From positions 186,001 to 250,000 of the forward strand of contig QAMT01000004.1 in the NCBI GenBank assembly GCA_003150755.1: a stretch of 64,000 nucleotides of DNA. The letters run 5' to 3'. Every line of letters begins with the position of its first letter. The stretch's first letter is position 1. Below, piece after piece: positions 53,279 through 62,266 of the stretch. Position numbers and translations under genes: made by a program. This stretch comes from Phascolarctobacterium sp. Lineage in GTDB: Bacteria; Bacillota; Negativicutes; Acidaminococcales; Acidaminococcaceae. The notes under the pieces are model-generated. The model searched no databases. It saw only the letters and a program-made list of their open reading frames with translations, and was not told where the DNA came from.

Positions 53279-54355
53279 ATGTATACCTATGTGCACGGCG
53301 GCGATGTTTACACCGCCAGCGGTAAAAAAAATCTGGTTGACTATTCGGCAAATATCAATCCGTTGGGATTGCCGCAGTCCGTTAAAAAGGCCATTGTAAA
53401 ATCGCTTGACGGCTGCGTGGATTACCCCGACCCGTTTTGCCGCCGCCTGACGGAAAAGCTGGCAGGATTTTTAGCCGTGCCGCAGGATTATATATTTTTC
53501 AGCAACGGAGCGGCCGATGTTCTGTTTAAGCTGGCGCTGGCGCTGCGTCCGCACAATGCGCTGCTTTTGGCGCCTACCTTTGCCGATTATGAAAAGGCGC
53601 TGCGCAGCGTGGACTGCCGCATCAGCTATTACCCGCTGCGCGAAGAATACGGCTTTGAGCCGCAGGAAGATATTTTAAACCTGCTGACGCCGGAAACTGA
53701 CATGGTTGTTATCTGCAACCCCAATAACCCGACGGGCAGGCTGATTGACAGAAACCTGCTGCAAAGACTTATTGCCAGATGCAGTGAGCTTGGCGCGCGC
53801 ATTTTAATTGACGAGTGCTTTATGGATTTTGTGGCGGAAGAAAAGGCGTACAGCATGATTCCGCTGCTGAAGGATAATAAGCAGCTTGTTATTTTAAAGG
53901 CGTTTACCAAAACTTACGCCATGCCGGGCTTGCGCCTGGGCTATTGCCTTACGGCAGATAACGCTTTGGTGCAGCGCCTGCACGAATGCGGGCAGGACTG
54001 GAACGTATCGACGCCGGCGCAGGAAGCAGGGCTTGCAGCGCTGGACGAAACAGAGTACGTTGAAAAGGCCAAAGCGCTGATAACAAAAGAGCGCCGCTAT
54101 CTGACAAGGGCGCTGAACAGGCTGGGGGCTGTAACTTACGGCTCGGAAGCTAACTACATCTTTTTTAAAATGCCGCAGCCAAAAGATTTAAAAGAACGCC
54201 TGGCAGCTAAGGGCTTTTTAGTCCGCAGCTGCGCCAACTACCATAATTTAGAAGGAAATTACTACCGCATTGCCGTTAAAAGGCACGCGGACAATTTAAG
54301 ATTTGTAAAAGCTTTAAAGGAAGTACACGATGCATTCACTGATGGTGATAATTGA
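53279..54355 (+). CDS. cobD: Threonine-phosphate decarboxylase
   Basis: This 358-residue PLP enzyme makes (R)-1-amino-2-propanol phosphate from L-threonine phosphate. It has the class I aminotransferase pattern: VDYSANINPLGLP near the start, VICNPNNPTGRLID (about 141-155), and the PLP-lysine region LKAFTKTYAMPGLRLGYCL (about 209-227). It overlaps the next gene by 26 bases. Confidence 0.93.
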   Translation: MYTYVHGGDVYTASGKKNLVDYSANINPLGLPQSVKKAIVKSLDGCVDYPDPFCRRLTEKLAGFLAVPQDYIFFSNGAADVLFKLALALRPHNALLLAPTFADYEKALRSVDCRISYYPLREEYGFEPQEDILNLLTPETDMVVICNPNNPTGRLIDRNLLQRLIARCSELGARILIDECFMDFVAEEKAYSMIPLLKDNKQLVILKAFTKTYAMPGLRLGYCLTADNALVQRLHECGQDWNVSTPAQEAGLAALDETEYVEKAKALITKERRYLTRALNRLGAVTYGSEANYIFFKMPQPKDLKERLAAKGFLVRSCANYHNLEGNYYRIAVKRHADNLRFVKALKEVHDAFTDGDN

Positions 54356-55463
54356 CGGGCTGGGTGACGACCCAATAAGTCAGCTTGGCGGCAAAACGCC
54401 GTTTGAATATGCCATACATCCGAATATTGATAAATTGCTTGAACGCGGCACATATAGCGAAATAAGCATCTGCGGAAGCGATTTTCAGGCCGAAAGCCTG
54501 GGCTGCATTTTGCGTCTTTTGGGCGTGGAGCAGAAGGATTTTCCGCTGAACCGTGCCTATCTTGAGCTTTTAGCCAATGGGCGCGATATTACAGAATACG
54601 AAATGGTACTGCGCTGCAACCTGGCTTCGGTAGACAGCGTGGGCAGGCTGGTATCTTTTAACGCCATGGGGCTTACGCCCGATGAAATGGCAAAGGCCGC
54701 CGCTATCTGCGATGAGCTGTGGCAGGGCATTGAGTTTATGCACCTGTCGGAATACCGCAATCTTTTGATTTTGGACAACGACAGCCGTATTCTGCACGAT
54801 TGCCGGATTGCGCCGCCGCATGAAAGCATGGGCCAGAGTTATGATGAACTTTTGAGTGATTTGAAAACTAAATCGCTGCTTTTGAAAACCTTTATAGATG
54901 AAACGGCGGCCAGACTGAAACCTTTTGCCAGGGACGGCGTAAGCTACCGCATATATCCGTGGGGGCCTTCGGAGCGCAAGACGCTGCCCGAGTTTGCCGC
55001 TTTGCACCACGGGCTGAAGGGTGCAGCTGTGTGCAAGGCCGAGATTGTGCGCGGCATTGCCCGTGCGCTGAAAATGCCTGCGCCGGTACTTTCGGGAACA
55101 ACGGCTGATATCGACACCGACATCAGCGCCAAAGCGCAAAAGACGCTGGAATTTTTAAAGGATTATGATTTTGTTGTAACGCATTTTAACGGCAGCGACG
55201 AAGCGGCGCACCGTTATGATTACCAGGGCAAGGCAGATTTTATCGCCCGCATTGATAGGGATTTTATCGGTCCGGTGCTGCAAAACGCAGACGGACCGCT
55301 TAAAATACTCATCTGCGGCGACCATGTAACAAGCTGCGTTACAGGCAAGCACAGCGGCGGTAATGTGCCGGTGGTGGCTGCCATAATTAACAGTGAAAAC
55401 AAAGCGCCTTTAATAGGCGGTTACCATGATATACACAAATTTTTAATGGGAGCGAGTGATTAA
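54330..55463 (+). CDS. ApgM-like phosphotransfer enzyme in the cobalamin operon
   Basis: This 377-residue protein belongs to the alkaline phosphatase superfamily, near cofactor-independent phosphoglycerate mutase of the archaeal (ApgM) type: IIDGLGDDPISQLGGKTPFE at the start, then HFNGSDEAAHRYD (about 288-300) and ICGDHVTSC with metal-binding Asp/His. Members of this family can be homoserine kinases. Since the next upstream gene uses L-threonine phosphate, a threonine kinase role is plausible; alpha-ribazole phosphatase is the alternative. Both are inference. Confidence 0.75.
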   Translation: MHSLMVIIDGLGDDPISQLGGKTPFEYAIHPNIDKLLERGTYSEISICGSDFQAESLGCILRLLGVEQKDFPLNRAYLELLANGRDITEYEMVLRCNLASVDSVGRLVSFNAMGLTPDEMAKAAAICDELWQGIEFMHLSEYRNLLILDNDSRILHDCRIAPPHESMGQSYDELLSDLKTKSLLLKTFIDETAARLKPFARDGVSYRIYPWGPSERKTLPEFAALHHGLKGAAVCKAEIVRGIARALKMPAPVLSGTTADIDTDISAKAQKTLEFLKDYDFVVTHFNGSDEAAHRYDYQGKADFIARIDRDFIGPVLQNADGPLKILICGDHVTSCVTGKHSGGNVPVVAAIINSENKAPLIGGYHDIHKFLMGASD

Positions 55464-55464
55464 C

Positions 55465-56985
55465 GTGGCCAAAACAATAATGGTTCAGGGAACAATGTCT
55501 AACGCAGGCAAAAGCCTTGTAACAGCAGGCTTGTGCCGTGTGTTCAACCAGGACGGCTATAAGGTTGCGCCGTTCAAATCGCAGAATATGGCCCTTAACT
55601 CTTTTATAACGCGCACCGGCGCGGAGATGGGCAGGGCGCAGGTTGTGCAGGCAGAAGCCGCCAACATTGAACCCGATGTTGCCATGAACCCGATTCTGCT
55701 GAAACCGACCAGCGACTGCGGTTCGCAGGTTATCGTCAACGGCGAGCCGATTGGCACAATGACAGCGGCAGAATATTTTAAAATGAAGCATACGCTGGTG
55801 CCGGATATTATGAAAGCCTTCAACAGCCTGGCTGATAAAAGCGATATTATTGTTATCGAAGGCGCAGGCAGCCCTGCGGAAATCAACATCAAAACTGACG
55901 ATATCGTCAACATGGGCATGGCCAAAATGGCTAAAGCCCCCGTACTTTTGGTGGCGGATATCGACCGCGGCGGCGTGTTTGCTTCCATCTACGGCACGCT
56001 GATGCTTTTGGAGCCGGAAGAACGCGCCATGGTTAAAGGCGTTATCATCAATAAATTCCGCGGTGATGTAGAAATCCTGCGCCCGGGTTTAAAGATGATT
56101 GAGGATAAAACCGGCGTGCCCGTTATCGGCGTTGTGCCAATGCTGCATGTCGATATCGAGGACGAGGACAGCCTCTCCGAGCGACTGACGGAGCATACCG
56201 AGGTTAAAGCGGTTGACATTGCCGTTGTGCGTATTCCGCGTATGTCCAACTATACCGATTTTAACGTGTTTGAGCTTATCCCCGGCGTATCGCTGCGCTA
56301 TGTAGATAAAGTGCAGGAGCTGAAAAATCCGGATATGATTATCATTCCAGGCACTAAAAACACTATCGGCGACCTTAAATGGCTGCGCCAGAGCGGCTTT
56401 GAAGCCGAAATTCAGAAGCATGCGCATAAAGGCACGGTTATTTTCGGCGTCTGCGGCGGCTATCAGATGCTGGGCAAAAACCTCAGCGACCCGTATGGCG
56501 TGGAAGAAGGCGGCGATACTGCCGGCATCGGCCTGCTGGACGTTGAAACAATTTTTGCCGAAAAGAAACGCACTATCCGCGTTGATGGGCATTTTGGCAA
56601 AGTGCAGGGCGTTTTTGCCAATCTCAGCGGCAAAGAGTTTTACGGCTACGAAATCCATTCCGGCGTAACCGAATTTGATAAAGACAATGCGCTGACGCAG
56701 ATGCAGCCTATTTATGAAGAAGGCGGCGTAATGCCCGAAGGCGCGCAGCATGTTGAAGGCGTGATGAATGTTTACGGCACTTATGTACACGGCATTTTTG
56801 ACAGCGAAGGCGTTGCGGCTGCCGTTGTCGAAGCTCTGCTTGCCAAAAAAGGCATGAGCACCGACGACATCAAGGTTATCAACTTTGACGATTATAAAAA
56901 GCAGCAGTACGATATTCTGGCAGATAACATCAGAAAGAATATCGACATGCAGAAGGTTTACGAAATTTTAGAGGCCGGGGTTTAA
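55465..56985 (+). CDS. cbiP: Cobyric acid synthase
   Basis: This 506-residue enzyme amidates side chains b, d, e and g. It has the start AKTIMVQGTMSNAGKSLVTA, the FKSQNMALNSFIT motif, and a glutamine amidotransferase domain with FGVCGGYQMLGKNL (nucleophilic Cys) and GTYVHGIFD. The GTG at 55465 matches the family start and is better spaced from GGGAG than the GTG at 55456. Confidence 0.95.
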   Translation: MAKTIMVQGTMSNAGKSLVTAGLCRVFNQDGYKVAPFKSQNMALNSFITRTGAEMGRAQVVQAEAANIEPDVAMNPILLKPTSDCGSQVIVNGEPIGTMTAAEYFKMKHTLVPDIMKAFNSLADKSDIIVIEGAGSPAEINIKTDDIVNMGMAKMAKAPVLLVADIDRGGVFASIYGTLMLLEPEERAMVKGVIINKFRGDVEILRPGLKMIEDKTGVPVIGVVPMLHVDIEDEDSLSERLTEHTEVKAVDIAVVRIPRMSNYTDFNVFELIPGVSLRYVDKVQELKNPDMIIIPGTKNTIGDLKWLRQSGFEAEIQKHAHKGTVIFGVCGGYQMLGKNLSDPYGVEEGGDTAGIGLLDVETIFAEKKRTIRVDGHFGKVQGVFANLSGKEFYGYEIHSGVTEFDKDNALTQMQPIYEEGGVMPEGAQHVEGVMNVYGTYVHGIFDSEGVAAAVVEALLAKKGMSTDDIKVINFDDYKKQQYDILADNIRKNIDMQKVYEILEAGV

Positions 56986-56986
56986 A

Positions 56987-57511
56987 ATGTTTGGTTTAAC
57001 ACATATTTACTGCGGCGACGGCAAGGGTAAAACCACTGCTGCCGTGGGCCTGGCAGTGCGCTGTGCAGGGCGCGGCAACAAAGTGCTGTTGGTGCAGTTT
57101 TTAAAAAGCCGCGACAGCGGCGAACTGTATTCGCTGGCTAAACTGCCCGATATTGAAGTGATACGCGGCAAGGAAAGCAAAAAATTTACTTTTCAGATGA
57201 ACGCTGAAGAAAAACAGCTTTTACTGGCCGAGCACAACCGGATGTTTGACAGGGTGCTGGCCAAAATCAGCAAAGGCAATTACGCGCTGCTGGTGCTTGA
57301 TGAAGTTATCGGCGCTGTAAACGCTAAAGTTTTTGACGAAAACAGGCTGACGGAATTTTTGCTGCACAAACCGGAAAGCTTAGAAGTTGTTATGACCGGG
57401 CGCAATCCGTCCGCCAAACTGATAGAGCTTGCCGATTACGTATCGGAAGTGCGCAAAGTAAAGCATCCTATGGACAGGGGCATTATGGCGCGCGAAGGGA
57501 TTGAGAAATAA
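56987..57511 (+). CDS. btuR: Corrinoid adenosyltransferase, CobA/BtuR type
   Basis: This 174-residue enzyme adds the adenosyl group to cob(I)alamin or cobyrinic acid diamide. It has YCGDGKGKTTAAVGLAVRCA (P-loop, reversed nucleotide mode) and LLVLDEVIGAVN, and a late VMTGRNPSAKLIELADYVSE. Length and motifs are typical. Confidence 0.94.
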   Translation: MFGLTHIYCGDGKGKTTAAVGLAVRCAGRGNKVLLVQFLKSRDSGELYSLAKLPDIEVIRGKESKKFTFQMNAEEKQLLLAEHNRMFDRVLAKISKGNYALLVLDEVIGAVNAKVFDENRLTEFLLHKPESLEVVMTGRNPSAKLIELADYVSEVRKVKHPMDRGIMAREGIEK

Positions 57512-57523
57512 CAGGAGGTTAAT

Positions 57524-58150
57524 ATGAAATTACAAAATGTACTGCCTGCGGATATTGAAAAACGCAGCATGGAAATTATCGGTGAAGAACTGGGCGAAAT
57601 CCAGCTTGACCCCGAAAAACTAAGCATTGTCAAACGTGTTATCCATACATCGGCAGATTTTGATTACGCACGCAACCTGCGCTTTTCCGAAGGCGTGGTA
57701 GAAAAAGCGCTGGAAGCACTGAAAAACGGCGCAACGATTGTTACCGATACCAATATGGCCTGCACCGGCATCAACAAAATGGGGCTGGCTAAACTGGGCG
57801 CCAAGGCAGTTTGCTTTATGGCTGACCCAGATGTTGCAGCAAGAGCCAAAGAAGCAGGTTCTACCCGCGCTGCTGCCTGCATGGAAAAAGCCTGCACCGT
57901 TGAAGGGCCTGTTATTATCGCCGTCGGCAACGCACCGACCGCACTGGTACGCCTTGACGAGCTTGTAAAAGAAGGAAAAATCAAACCGGCGCTGGTTATC
58001 GGCGTGCCGGTAGGCTTTGTAAATGTTGTGGAATCCAAAGAAATCATCATGAAAACAGGTATTCCGTACATCGTTGCCGTAGGGCGCAAAGGCGGCAGCA
58101 ACGTAGCCGCTGCCATCTGCAACGCGCTTATCTACAAGCTTACGCGATAA
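57524..58150 (+). CDS. cbiC: Cobalt-precorrin-8 methylmutase
   Basis: This 208-residue enzyme moves the C-11 methyl to C-12, making cobyrinic acid. It has VKRVIHTSADFDYARNLRFS (with the catalytic His), IVTDTNMACTGINK and VGNAPTALVRL. It is the last gene of the operon; no clear terminator lies between it and the tRNA promoter. The chelatase, cobU, cobS and cobT were not found in the window. Confidence 0.95.
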   Translation: MKLQNVLPADIEKRSMEIIGEELGEIQLDPEKLSIVKRVIHTSADFDYARNLRFSEGVVEKALEALKNGATIVTDTNMACTGINKMGLAKLGAKAVCFMADPDVAARAKEAGSTRAAACMEKACTVEGPVIIAVGNAPTALVRLDELVKEGKIKPALVIGVPVGFVNVVESKEIIMKTGIPYIVAVGRKGGSNVAAAICNALIYKLTR

Positions 58151-58157
58151 AAAATAT

Positions 58158-58186
58158 TTGACATCGCAGCAAGAAAAGTATATAAT
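58158..58186 (+). promoter_or_regulatory. Consensus promoter of tRNA-Asn
   Basis: TTGACA (58158-58163) and TATAAT (58181-58186) with a 17-base spacer match the sigma-70/SigA consensus perfectly, 18 bases before the tRNA. Confidence 0.92.
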
Positions 58187-58204
58187 ATCTTTTGTCAATA
58201 AAAT

Positions 58205-58280
58205 TCCCCGATAGTTCAGCCGGTAGAACACCTGACTGTTAATCAGGGCGTCGTAGGTTCGAGTCCTACTCGGGGAGCCA
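58205..58280 (+). tRNA. tRNA-Asn (GTT)
   Basis: The acceptor arms TCCCCGA (58205-58211) and TCGGGGA (58270-58276) pair. The anticodon loop CTGTTAA holds GTT at 58238-58240, and the T-loop GGTTCGAGTCC is standard. The discriminator G and encoded CCA follow (58277-58280). No phage integration signature is seen at this tRNA. Confidence 0.97.
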
Positions 58281-58290
58281 AGCATTTGAA

Positions 58291-58332
58291 CGCCGTTGCC
58301 ATGGGCTTCGGCGTATTTTTATTGTTTTTTGG
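58291..58332 (+). terminator. Terminator of tRNA-Asn
   Basis: CGCCG-TT-GCC pairs with GGC-TT-CGGCG (58291-58313), with a small internal loop, followed by TATTTTTATTGTTTTTT. Confidence 0.7.
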
Positions 58333-58375
58333 TCACTGCAAATCAGCGTGTTTTGCTCACTATTTAGGTACAAAT

Positions 58376-58409
58376 AAAAATACCGGTGAACTCGCACCGG
58401 TATTTTTGC
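58376..58409. terminator. Bidirectional terminator before the DUF6125-like gene
   Basis: AAAAATACCGGTG (58376-58388) pairs perfectly with CACCGGTATTTTT (58395-58407). It stops the minus-strand transcript of the 58423 gene and any tRNA read-through. Confidence 0.88.
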
Positions 58410-58422
58410 AAGCTTTTAATTT

Positions 58423-58938
58423 TTACTCCTGCAAAGTAAATTTCCAGGCGCAGTGGCAGGTGCTGTCGGTAATATCGGGGTAGCAGCTTAAACATTCGCA
58501 GGTAAAGCGGCTGTCGATAGTTTTGGCAAAGCCGCCGTATTCGATAATGCCAACTTCCTTGCAGGGGTGCAGCTCCATGCCTTTGCTGCTGCGCGCGTGC
58601 TGTACGCGGCATTCCGTAGTGCGGTAAATAAGGGTGTTGCCTTCGGTAATAATTTCGTCGCGGTTGATGTTGGCATACAGGCGCAGTTTTAACGCCTGCT
58701 TCAGCCCTTCAATACCGGCGTGCTCCGGCAGGTTTAAAAAGGCTTTAATGCGCTTCGCTTCGATAGCGGTAAACTTTTCCCAGATGGCGCAGTCGTGTTC
58801 CATGGCTTCGTCCATGCCGTATTTGCGCTCTACCGACTGAAACCACACGCCGTCCATGGCCAGCCAGTTTTTGCAGTAATTTTCTATCAGCTCAATTAAC
58901 TGTTCTTTGCTGTAATTTTTTAAAGTTTCGTTAACCAT
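58423..58938 (-). CDS. DUF6125-like cytosolic protein, Cys-rich end
   Basis: This 171-residue protein begins after GGAGGCGG. It has a helical N-terminal half with NYCKNWLAMDGVWFQSVE and a C-terminal part with several Cys (RVQHARSSKGMELHPCKEVG; CECLSCYPDITDSTCHCAW). This pattern resembles DUF6125 and related L-2-amino-thiazoline-4-carboxylic acid hydrolase-like proteins of anaerobes. The Cys residues may bind metal or an iron-sulfur cluster. Function is unknown. Confidence 0.7.
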   Translation of the reverse strand: MVNETLKNYSKEQLIELIENYCKNWLAMDGVWFQSVERKYGMDEAMEHDCAIWEKFTAIEAKRIKAFLNLPEHAGIEGLKQALKLRLYANINRDEIITEGNTLIYRTTECRVQHARSSKGMELHPCKEVGIIEYGGFAKTIDSRFTCECLSCYPDITDSTCHCAWKFTLQE

Positions 58939-59002
58939 AAAACCGCCTCCGTTCTTTCTTTAATTATATCCGCGCGGGCGGATAAAAAACAATACGCGGG
59001 CA

Positions 59003-59041
59003 TGAAAAAAGCAGGATAACTTAGTGTTAACCTGCTTAATT
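59003..59041 (-). terminator. Terminator of the uracil permease gene
   Basis: On the minus strand AAGCAGG (59037-59031) pairs with CCTGCTT (59015-59009), followed by TTTTTC. Confidence 0.7.
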
Positions 59042-59048
59042 TTTTAGT

Positions 59049-60299
59049 TTAGATATGGTTTAAAAAGCCGAGGCGGTCGAGAATTTTAAAGGTGACGCTG
59101 AGTACGATTGCAACCAGCGTTGCCAGCACCATGCCCTGTACGCTGATAGTGCCGAAGGTGAGTTTTGCGCCGCTGAGGCCGATAATCATGATAACGGCGG
59201 TCATAACAAGGTTGGAGGATTTGCTGTAATCGACCTTGCTTTCAACCAGCACGCGCAGGCCGCTGGCAGCGATAACGCCGAACAGCAGGATGCACACGCC
59301 GCCCATTACCGGCACGGGGATGCTGTGGATAAGCTCGCTGAGCTTGCCGACGAAGGAAAGCAGAATGGCAAATACAGCCGCGCCGCCGATAACCCACACG
59401 CTGTAAACCTTGGTAATGGCCATAACGCCGATGTTTTCGCCGTAAGTGGTGTTAGGCGTTGCGCCGAAAAAGCCGGACAGAATGTTGGAGCAGCCGTCTG
59501 CAAAGAGCGAGCGGGAAAGTCCCGGGTCTTTGATAAGGTTGCGGCCGACGATGTTGCCGGTAACAACCAGGTGGCCGATGTGTTCTGCCAGTACAACCAG
59601 CGCCGCAGGCGCGATGATTAAAATGGCGTCAAGGTTGAACACAGGGCTGTAAAAATGCGGAATCTGGAACCACGGAGCGTTGATAACGGGGGTGAGGTCC
59701 ACAAGGCCCATAAACAGCGCCAGAAGATAGCCGCAGATTACGCCGAACAGAACCGGTATAATCGCTAAAAAACCGCGGAAGGCAACCGAACCGATAATCG
59801 TTACGCACAGCGTAAACATAGAAACGATAATGTGGTCGGGGTTGATGTTTTCGCCGGTCAGGCCTGCCATGCCGGCAGCGGTCGGCGCAAGCTCAAGGCC
59901 GATAACGGCGATAATAGCGCCCATGCACGCAGGCGGGAAGATAACGTCAATCCAGCCGGTGCCGGTTGCTTTGATAAGTGCGGAAAACAAAATAAATATA
60001 AGGCCGAACACGATAAAACCGGACTGCGCGTCGTGGTAGCTGCTGGTTGCCATAATGGCCAGCACAGGCGAGATAAAAGCAAAGCTGGAGCCCAGATAAG
60101 ACGGGATGCGCCCTTTGGTGATGAACAGGTACAGCAGCGTGCCGAGGCCGTTCATAAACAGGCAGGTTGTAGGGCTTACGTTAAACAGGAACGGCACCAG
60201 CACCGTCGAGCCGAACATTGCAAACAGATGCTGTATGCTGAGTGGGATGTTCAGCGCAAGGGGCGGGCGTTCTTCAACTTGGATGATTTTTCTTTCCAT
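59049..60299 (-). CDS. uraA: Uracil/xanthine permease (NCS2 family)
   Basis: This 416-residue membrane protein imports uracil with protons. It has about 12-14 hydrophobic segments, an early SIQHLFAMFGSTVLVPFLFN, the family motif around FGATPNTTYGENIGVMAITK (about 277-296), and a late GGVCILLFGVIAASGLRVLV. The ATG at 60299 is chosen because AGAGG lies 8 bases upstream; the ATG at 60305 is too close to it. Confidence 0.92.
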   Translation of the reverse strand: MERKIIQVEERPPLALNIPLSIQHLFAMFGSTVLVPFLFNVSPTTCLFMNGLGTLLYLFITKGRIPSYLGSSFAFISPVLAIMATSSYHDAQSGFIVFGLIFILFSALIKATGTGWIDVIFPPACMGAIIAVIGLELAPTAAGMAGLTGENINPDHIIVSMFTLCVTIIGSVAFRGFLAIIPVLFGVICGYLLALFMGLVDLTPVINAPWFQIPHFYSPVFNLDAILIIAPAALVVLAEHIGHLVVTGNIVGRNLIKDPGLSRSLFADGCSNILSGFFGATPNTTYGENIGVMAITKVYSVWVIGGAAVFAILLSFVGKLSELIHSIPVPVMGGVCILLFGVIAASGLRVLVESKVDYSKSSNLVMTAVIMIIGLSGAKLTFGTISVQGMVLATLVAIVLSVTFKILDRLGFLNHI

Positions 60300-60335
60300 G
60301 CACATAACCTCTTTTCATTTTTTTAGCCAGTAAAT

Positions 60336-60364
60336 ATTTTAAGGTTTTTTGCTGTAATTGGCAA
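60336..60364 (-). promoter_or_regulatory. Promoter of uraA
   Basis: On the minus strand TTGCCA (60364-60359) and TAAAAT (60341-60336) have a 17-base spacer. Confidence 0.65.
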
Positions 60365-60463
60365 GTATAACGAAGCGTTTTTGCAGGCTTTGGCAGAAAA
60401 ATTTTAACTTTGCGAAAAAATTTAAAAATCTGCGCTGCGGGCGTGGAATATAAAGTGCAGGTT

Positions 60464-60472
60464 TGCTATAAT
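60464..60472 (+). promoter_or_regulatory. Extended -10 promoter of cdaA
   Basis: TGC-TATAAT (60464-60472) is an extended -10 element; the -35 region is weak. It lies about 36 bases before the gene. Confidence 0.6.
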
Positions 60473-60507
60473 AAAAAGTAGCAGTTTTTAAGAAATGGGT
60501 GATGTTT

Positions 60508-61344
60508 TTGCTGACTAATATCAACAGCCTCATCAAAACCATCGGCATCCTTGATGTGATAGATATTTTGGTGGTGGCGTATTTTCTTTTCAGAATATAT
60601 CTGATGCTTAAAAATACCAGGGCGGCGGTGCTGGTCAAAGGCCTTTTAACGCTGGGCGCGATAATGTTTATCAGCCGCTGGCTTAATCTGCATGTTATCA
60701 GCTGGGTGCTTGAAAAAAGCATGACGGTACTTATTGTGGCGCTGCCGATAGTATTCCAGCCGGAGCTGCGCCGCGCGCTGGAGCAGATTGGCCGCGGGCG
60801 TTTGTTCCGCAAGCACGGCGAACTGGACGAATTTGAGGTAGACGAAATGGTAAACTCCATTACTTCTGCCGCTATCGTAATGAGCCGCCGCAAGCTGGGC
60901 GCACTGATTGTCATCGAGCGCGAAATCGGCCTTGAAGAGCGCATCGAAACAGGCGTTGCCATTGACGGCATTATCAGCGACAGCTTATTATTGAACATTT
61001 TTGAAAAAGACACGCCGCTGCATGACGGCGCGGTAATAATCCGCGGCAACCGCATTGCAGCAGCCAGCTGCCTTTTGCCGCTGACGGAGATGCGCAATTT
61101 AAGCCAGGAGCTTGGCACACGCCACAGGGCGGCGCTGGGCATTTCCGAGCAGTCGGATGCGGTTATCCTTGTTGTCAGCGAGGAAACCGGCACGATTTCG
61201 CTGGCGCGCAACGGCAGTTTGCAGCGTTATCTGACGGCGGACGACGTTAAGGAGTTTTTAAAGGCTTCCATTACTCGGCCTAAAGCCGATTTTAAACAGG
61301 TATTACGCGAAAAAATCCGTGAAATTAGAGGTGACAAAAAATGA
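60508..61344 (+). CDS. cdaA: Diadenylate cyclase CdaA
   Basis: This protein of about 278 residues makes cyclic di-AMP, which controls potassium and cell-wall balance. It has three N-terminal membrane helices (about 10-90) and a DAC domain (about 100-255) with the DGA motif in LHDGAVIIRGNRI and the RHR motif in ELGTRHRAALGISEQSDA. TTG 60508 is preferred because GGGTGATG lies close upstream; ATG 60502 and GTG 60499 are alternatives. It overlaps cdaR by ATGA. Confidence 0.94.
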   Translation: MLTNINSLIKTIGILDVIDILVVAYFLFRIYLMLKNTRAAVLVKGLLTLGAIMFISRWLNLHVISWVLEKSMTVLIVALPIVFQPELRRALEQIGRGRLFRKHGELDEFEVDEMVNSITSAAIVMSRRKLGALIVIEREIGLEERIETGVAIDGIISDSLLLNIFEKDTPLHDGAVIIRGNRIAAASCLLPLTEMRNLSQELGTRHRAALGISEQSDAVILVVSEETGTISLARNGSLQRYLTADDVKEFLKASITRPKADFKQVLREKIREIRGDKK

Positions 61345-62255
61345 AGCAGTTTTTTGAGCGCGAGAATCTGATTCCGCGTATAGTCACCCTGCTTGTGGCC
61401 TGCGGGCTGTGGCTTTATGTTATGAGCGAGCAGAACCCTGTGGTTGAGCGTGATTTTGTGGTTAAATTACAGCAGCGCAATGTTGCCGAAAATATGATTG
61501 TGCTGAATGCGCCGGACATGGTTAAGGTGCGTGTCAGCGGGCAGCGCAGCGTTGTGGGCGGCGTTACCGACAAAGAAGTTATCGCCTACATTGATTGCAG
61601 CGGGCGCGATGCCGGGCAGCAGTACCTGCCGGTGCAGACGGAGTTTGCCGAAGGCCAGGTTGTTGAGGTAAATCCCAACAATATTTATGTATATCTTGAT
61701 ACTATCAGAGAGAAAACCATGCCGGTTGAAACCGTGGTTATCGGCCTGCCGGCCAACGATTATGCTTTGAGCAAGCAGGAGGTGCAGCCGGAAACGGTTA
61801 CGGTGCGCGGCGCAGGCCACAGGCTTGACGCGCTGGTGAAGGTTGTAGCGCCTGTCGATGTAAGCGAAAAGCAGCGTGATTTTGAATTGCAGAGTCATCT
61901 GGTTGCTATCAGCGACACCGGTGCGGAGATGCACGATTTGGTGATTGAGCCTGCCGAAGCGAGCATTAAAGCGACTTTGGTGCGCCAGATGATTACTGCC
62001 GAAGTGCCGGTGCTGGTAAGCACAACGGGCACGCTGGCCGACGGCAAAACGCTGGTTAAGGCCGAAGCAGAGCCTGCTAAAGTTACAATTCTGGCAGAGC
62101 CTTCTGTGGCGCACACTGTTGTTGCCCTGCATACCAAAGAGGTGGATTTAAGCAGTATGCGTTCGGACAGCACGGCTGATGTGGAGCTTGAGCTGCCGCC
62201 GCGCGTGCTTTGCAATGTAAAAACGGTTAAAGTAAAACTTGTAACCGAGGAATGA
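61341..62255 (+). CDS. cdaR: YbbR-domain regulator of CdaA
   Basis: This 304-residue protein regulates CdaA from outside the membrane. It has one N-terminal membrane helix (IPRIVTLLVACGLWLYVM, about 10-27) and about three YbbR repeats, each with a VxVxG pattern (DMVKVRVSGQRSVVGGV; QPETVTVRGAGHRLDAL). It is coupled to cdaA and precedes the FAD gene. Confidence 0.92.
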   Translation: MKQFFERENLIPRIVTLLVACGLWLYVMSEQNPVVERDFVVKLQQRNVAENMIVLNAPDMVKVRVSGQRSVVGGVTDKEVIAYIDCSGRDAGQQYLPVQTEFAEGQVVEVNPNNIYVYLDTIREKTMPVETVVIGLPANDYALSKQEVQPETVTVRGAGHRLDALVKVVAPVDVSEKQRDFELQSHLVAISDTGAEMHDLVIEPAEASIKATLVRQMITAEVPVLVSTTGTLADGKTLVKAEAEPAKVTILAEPSVAHTVVALHTKEVDLSSMRSDSTADVELELPPRVLCNVKTVKVKLVTEE

Positions 62256-62266
62256 CGGAGAGATAA

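Noticed and set aside
58205..58280. tRNA-Asn as a phage attachment site
   Set aside because: No phage genes or repeat of the tRNA 3' end are seen beside it; a normal terminator and a host gene follow.
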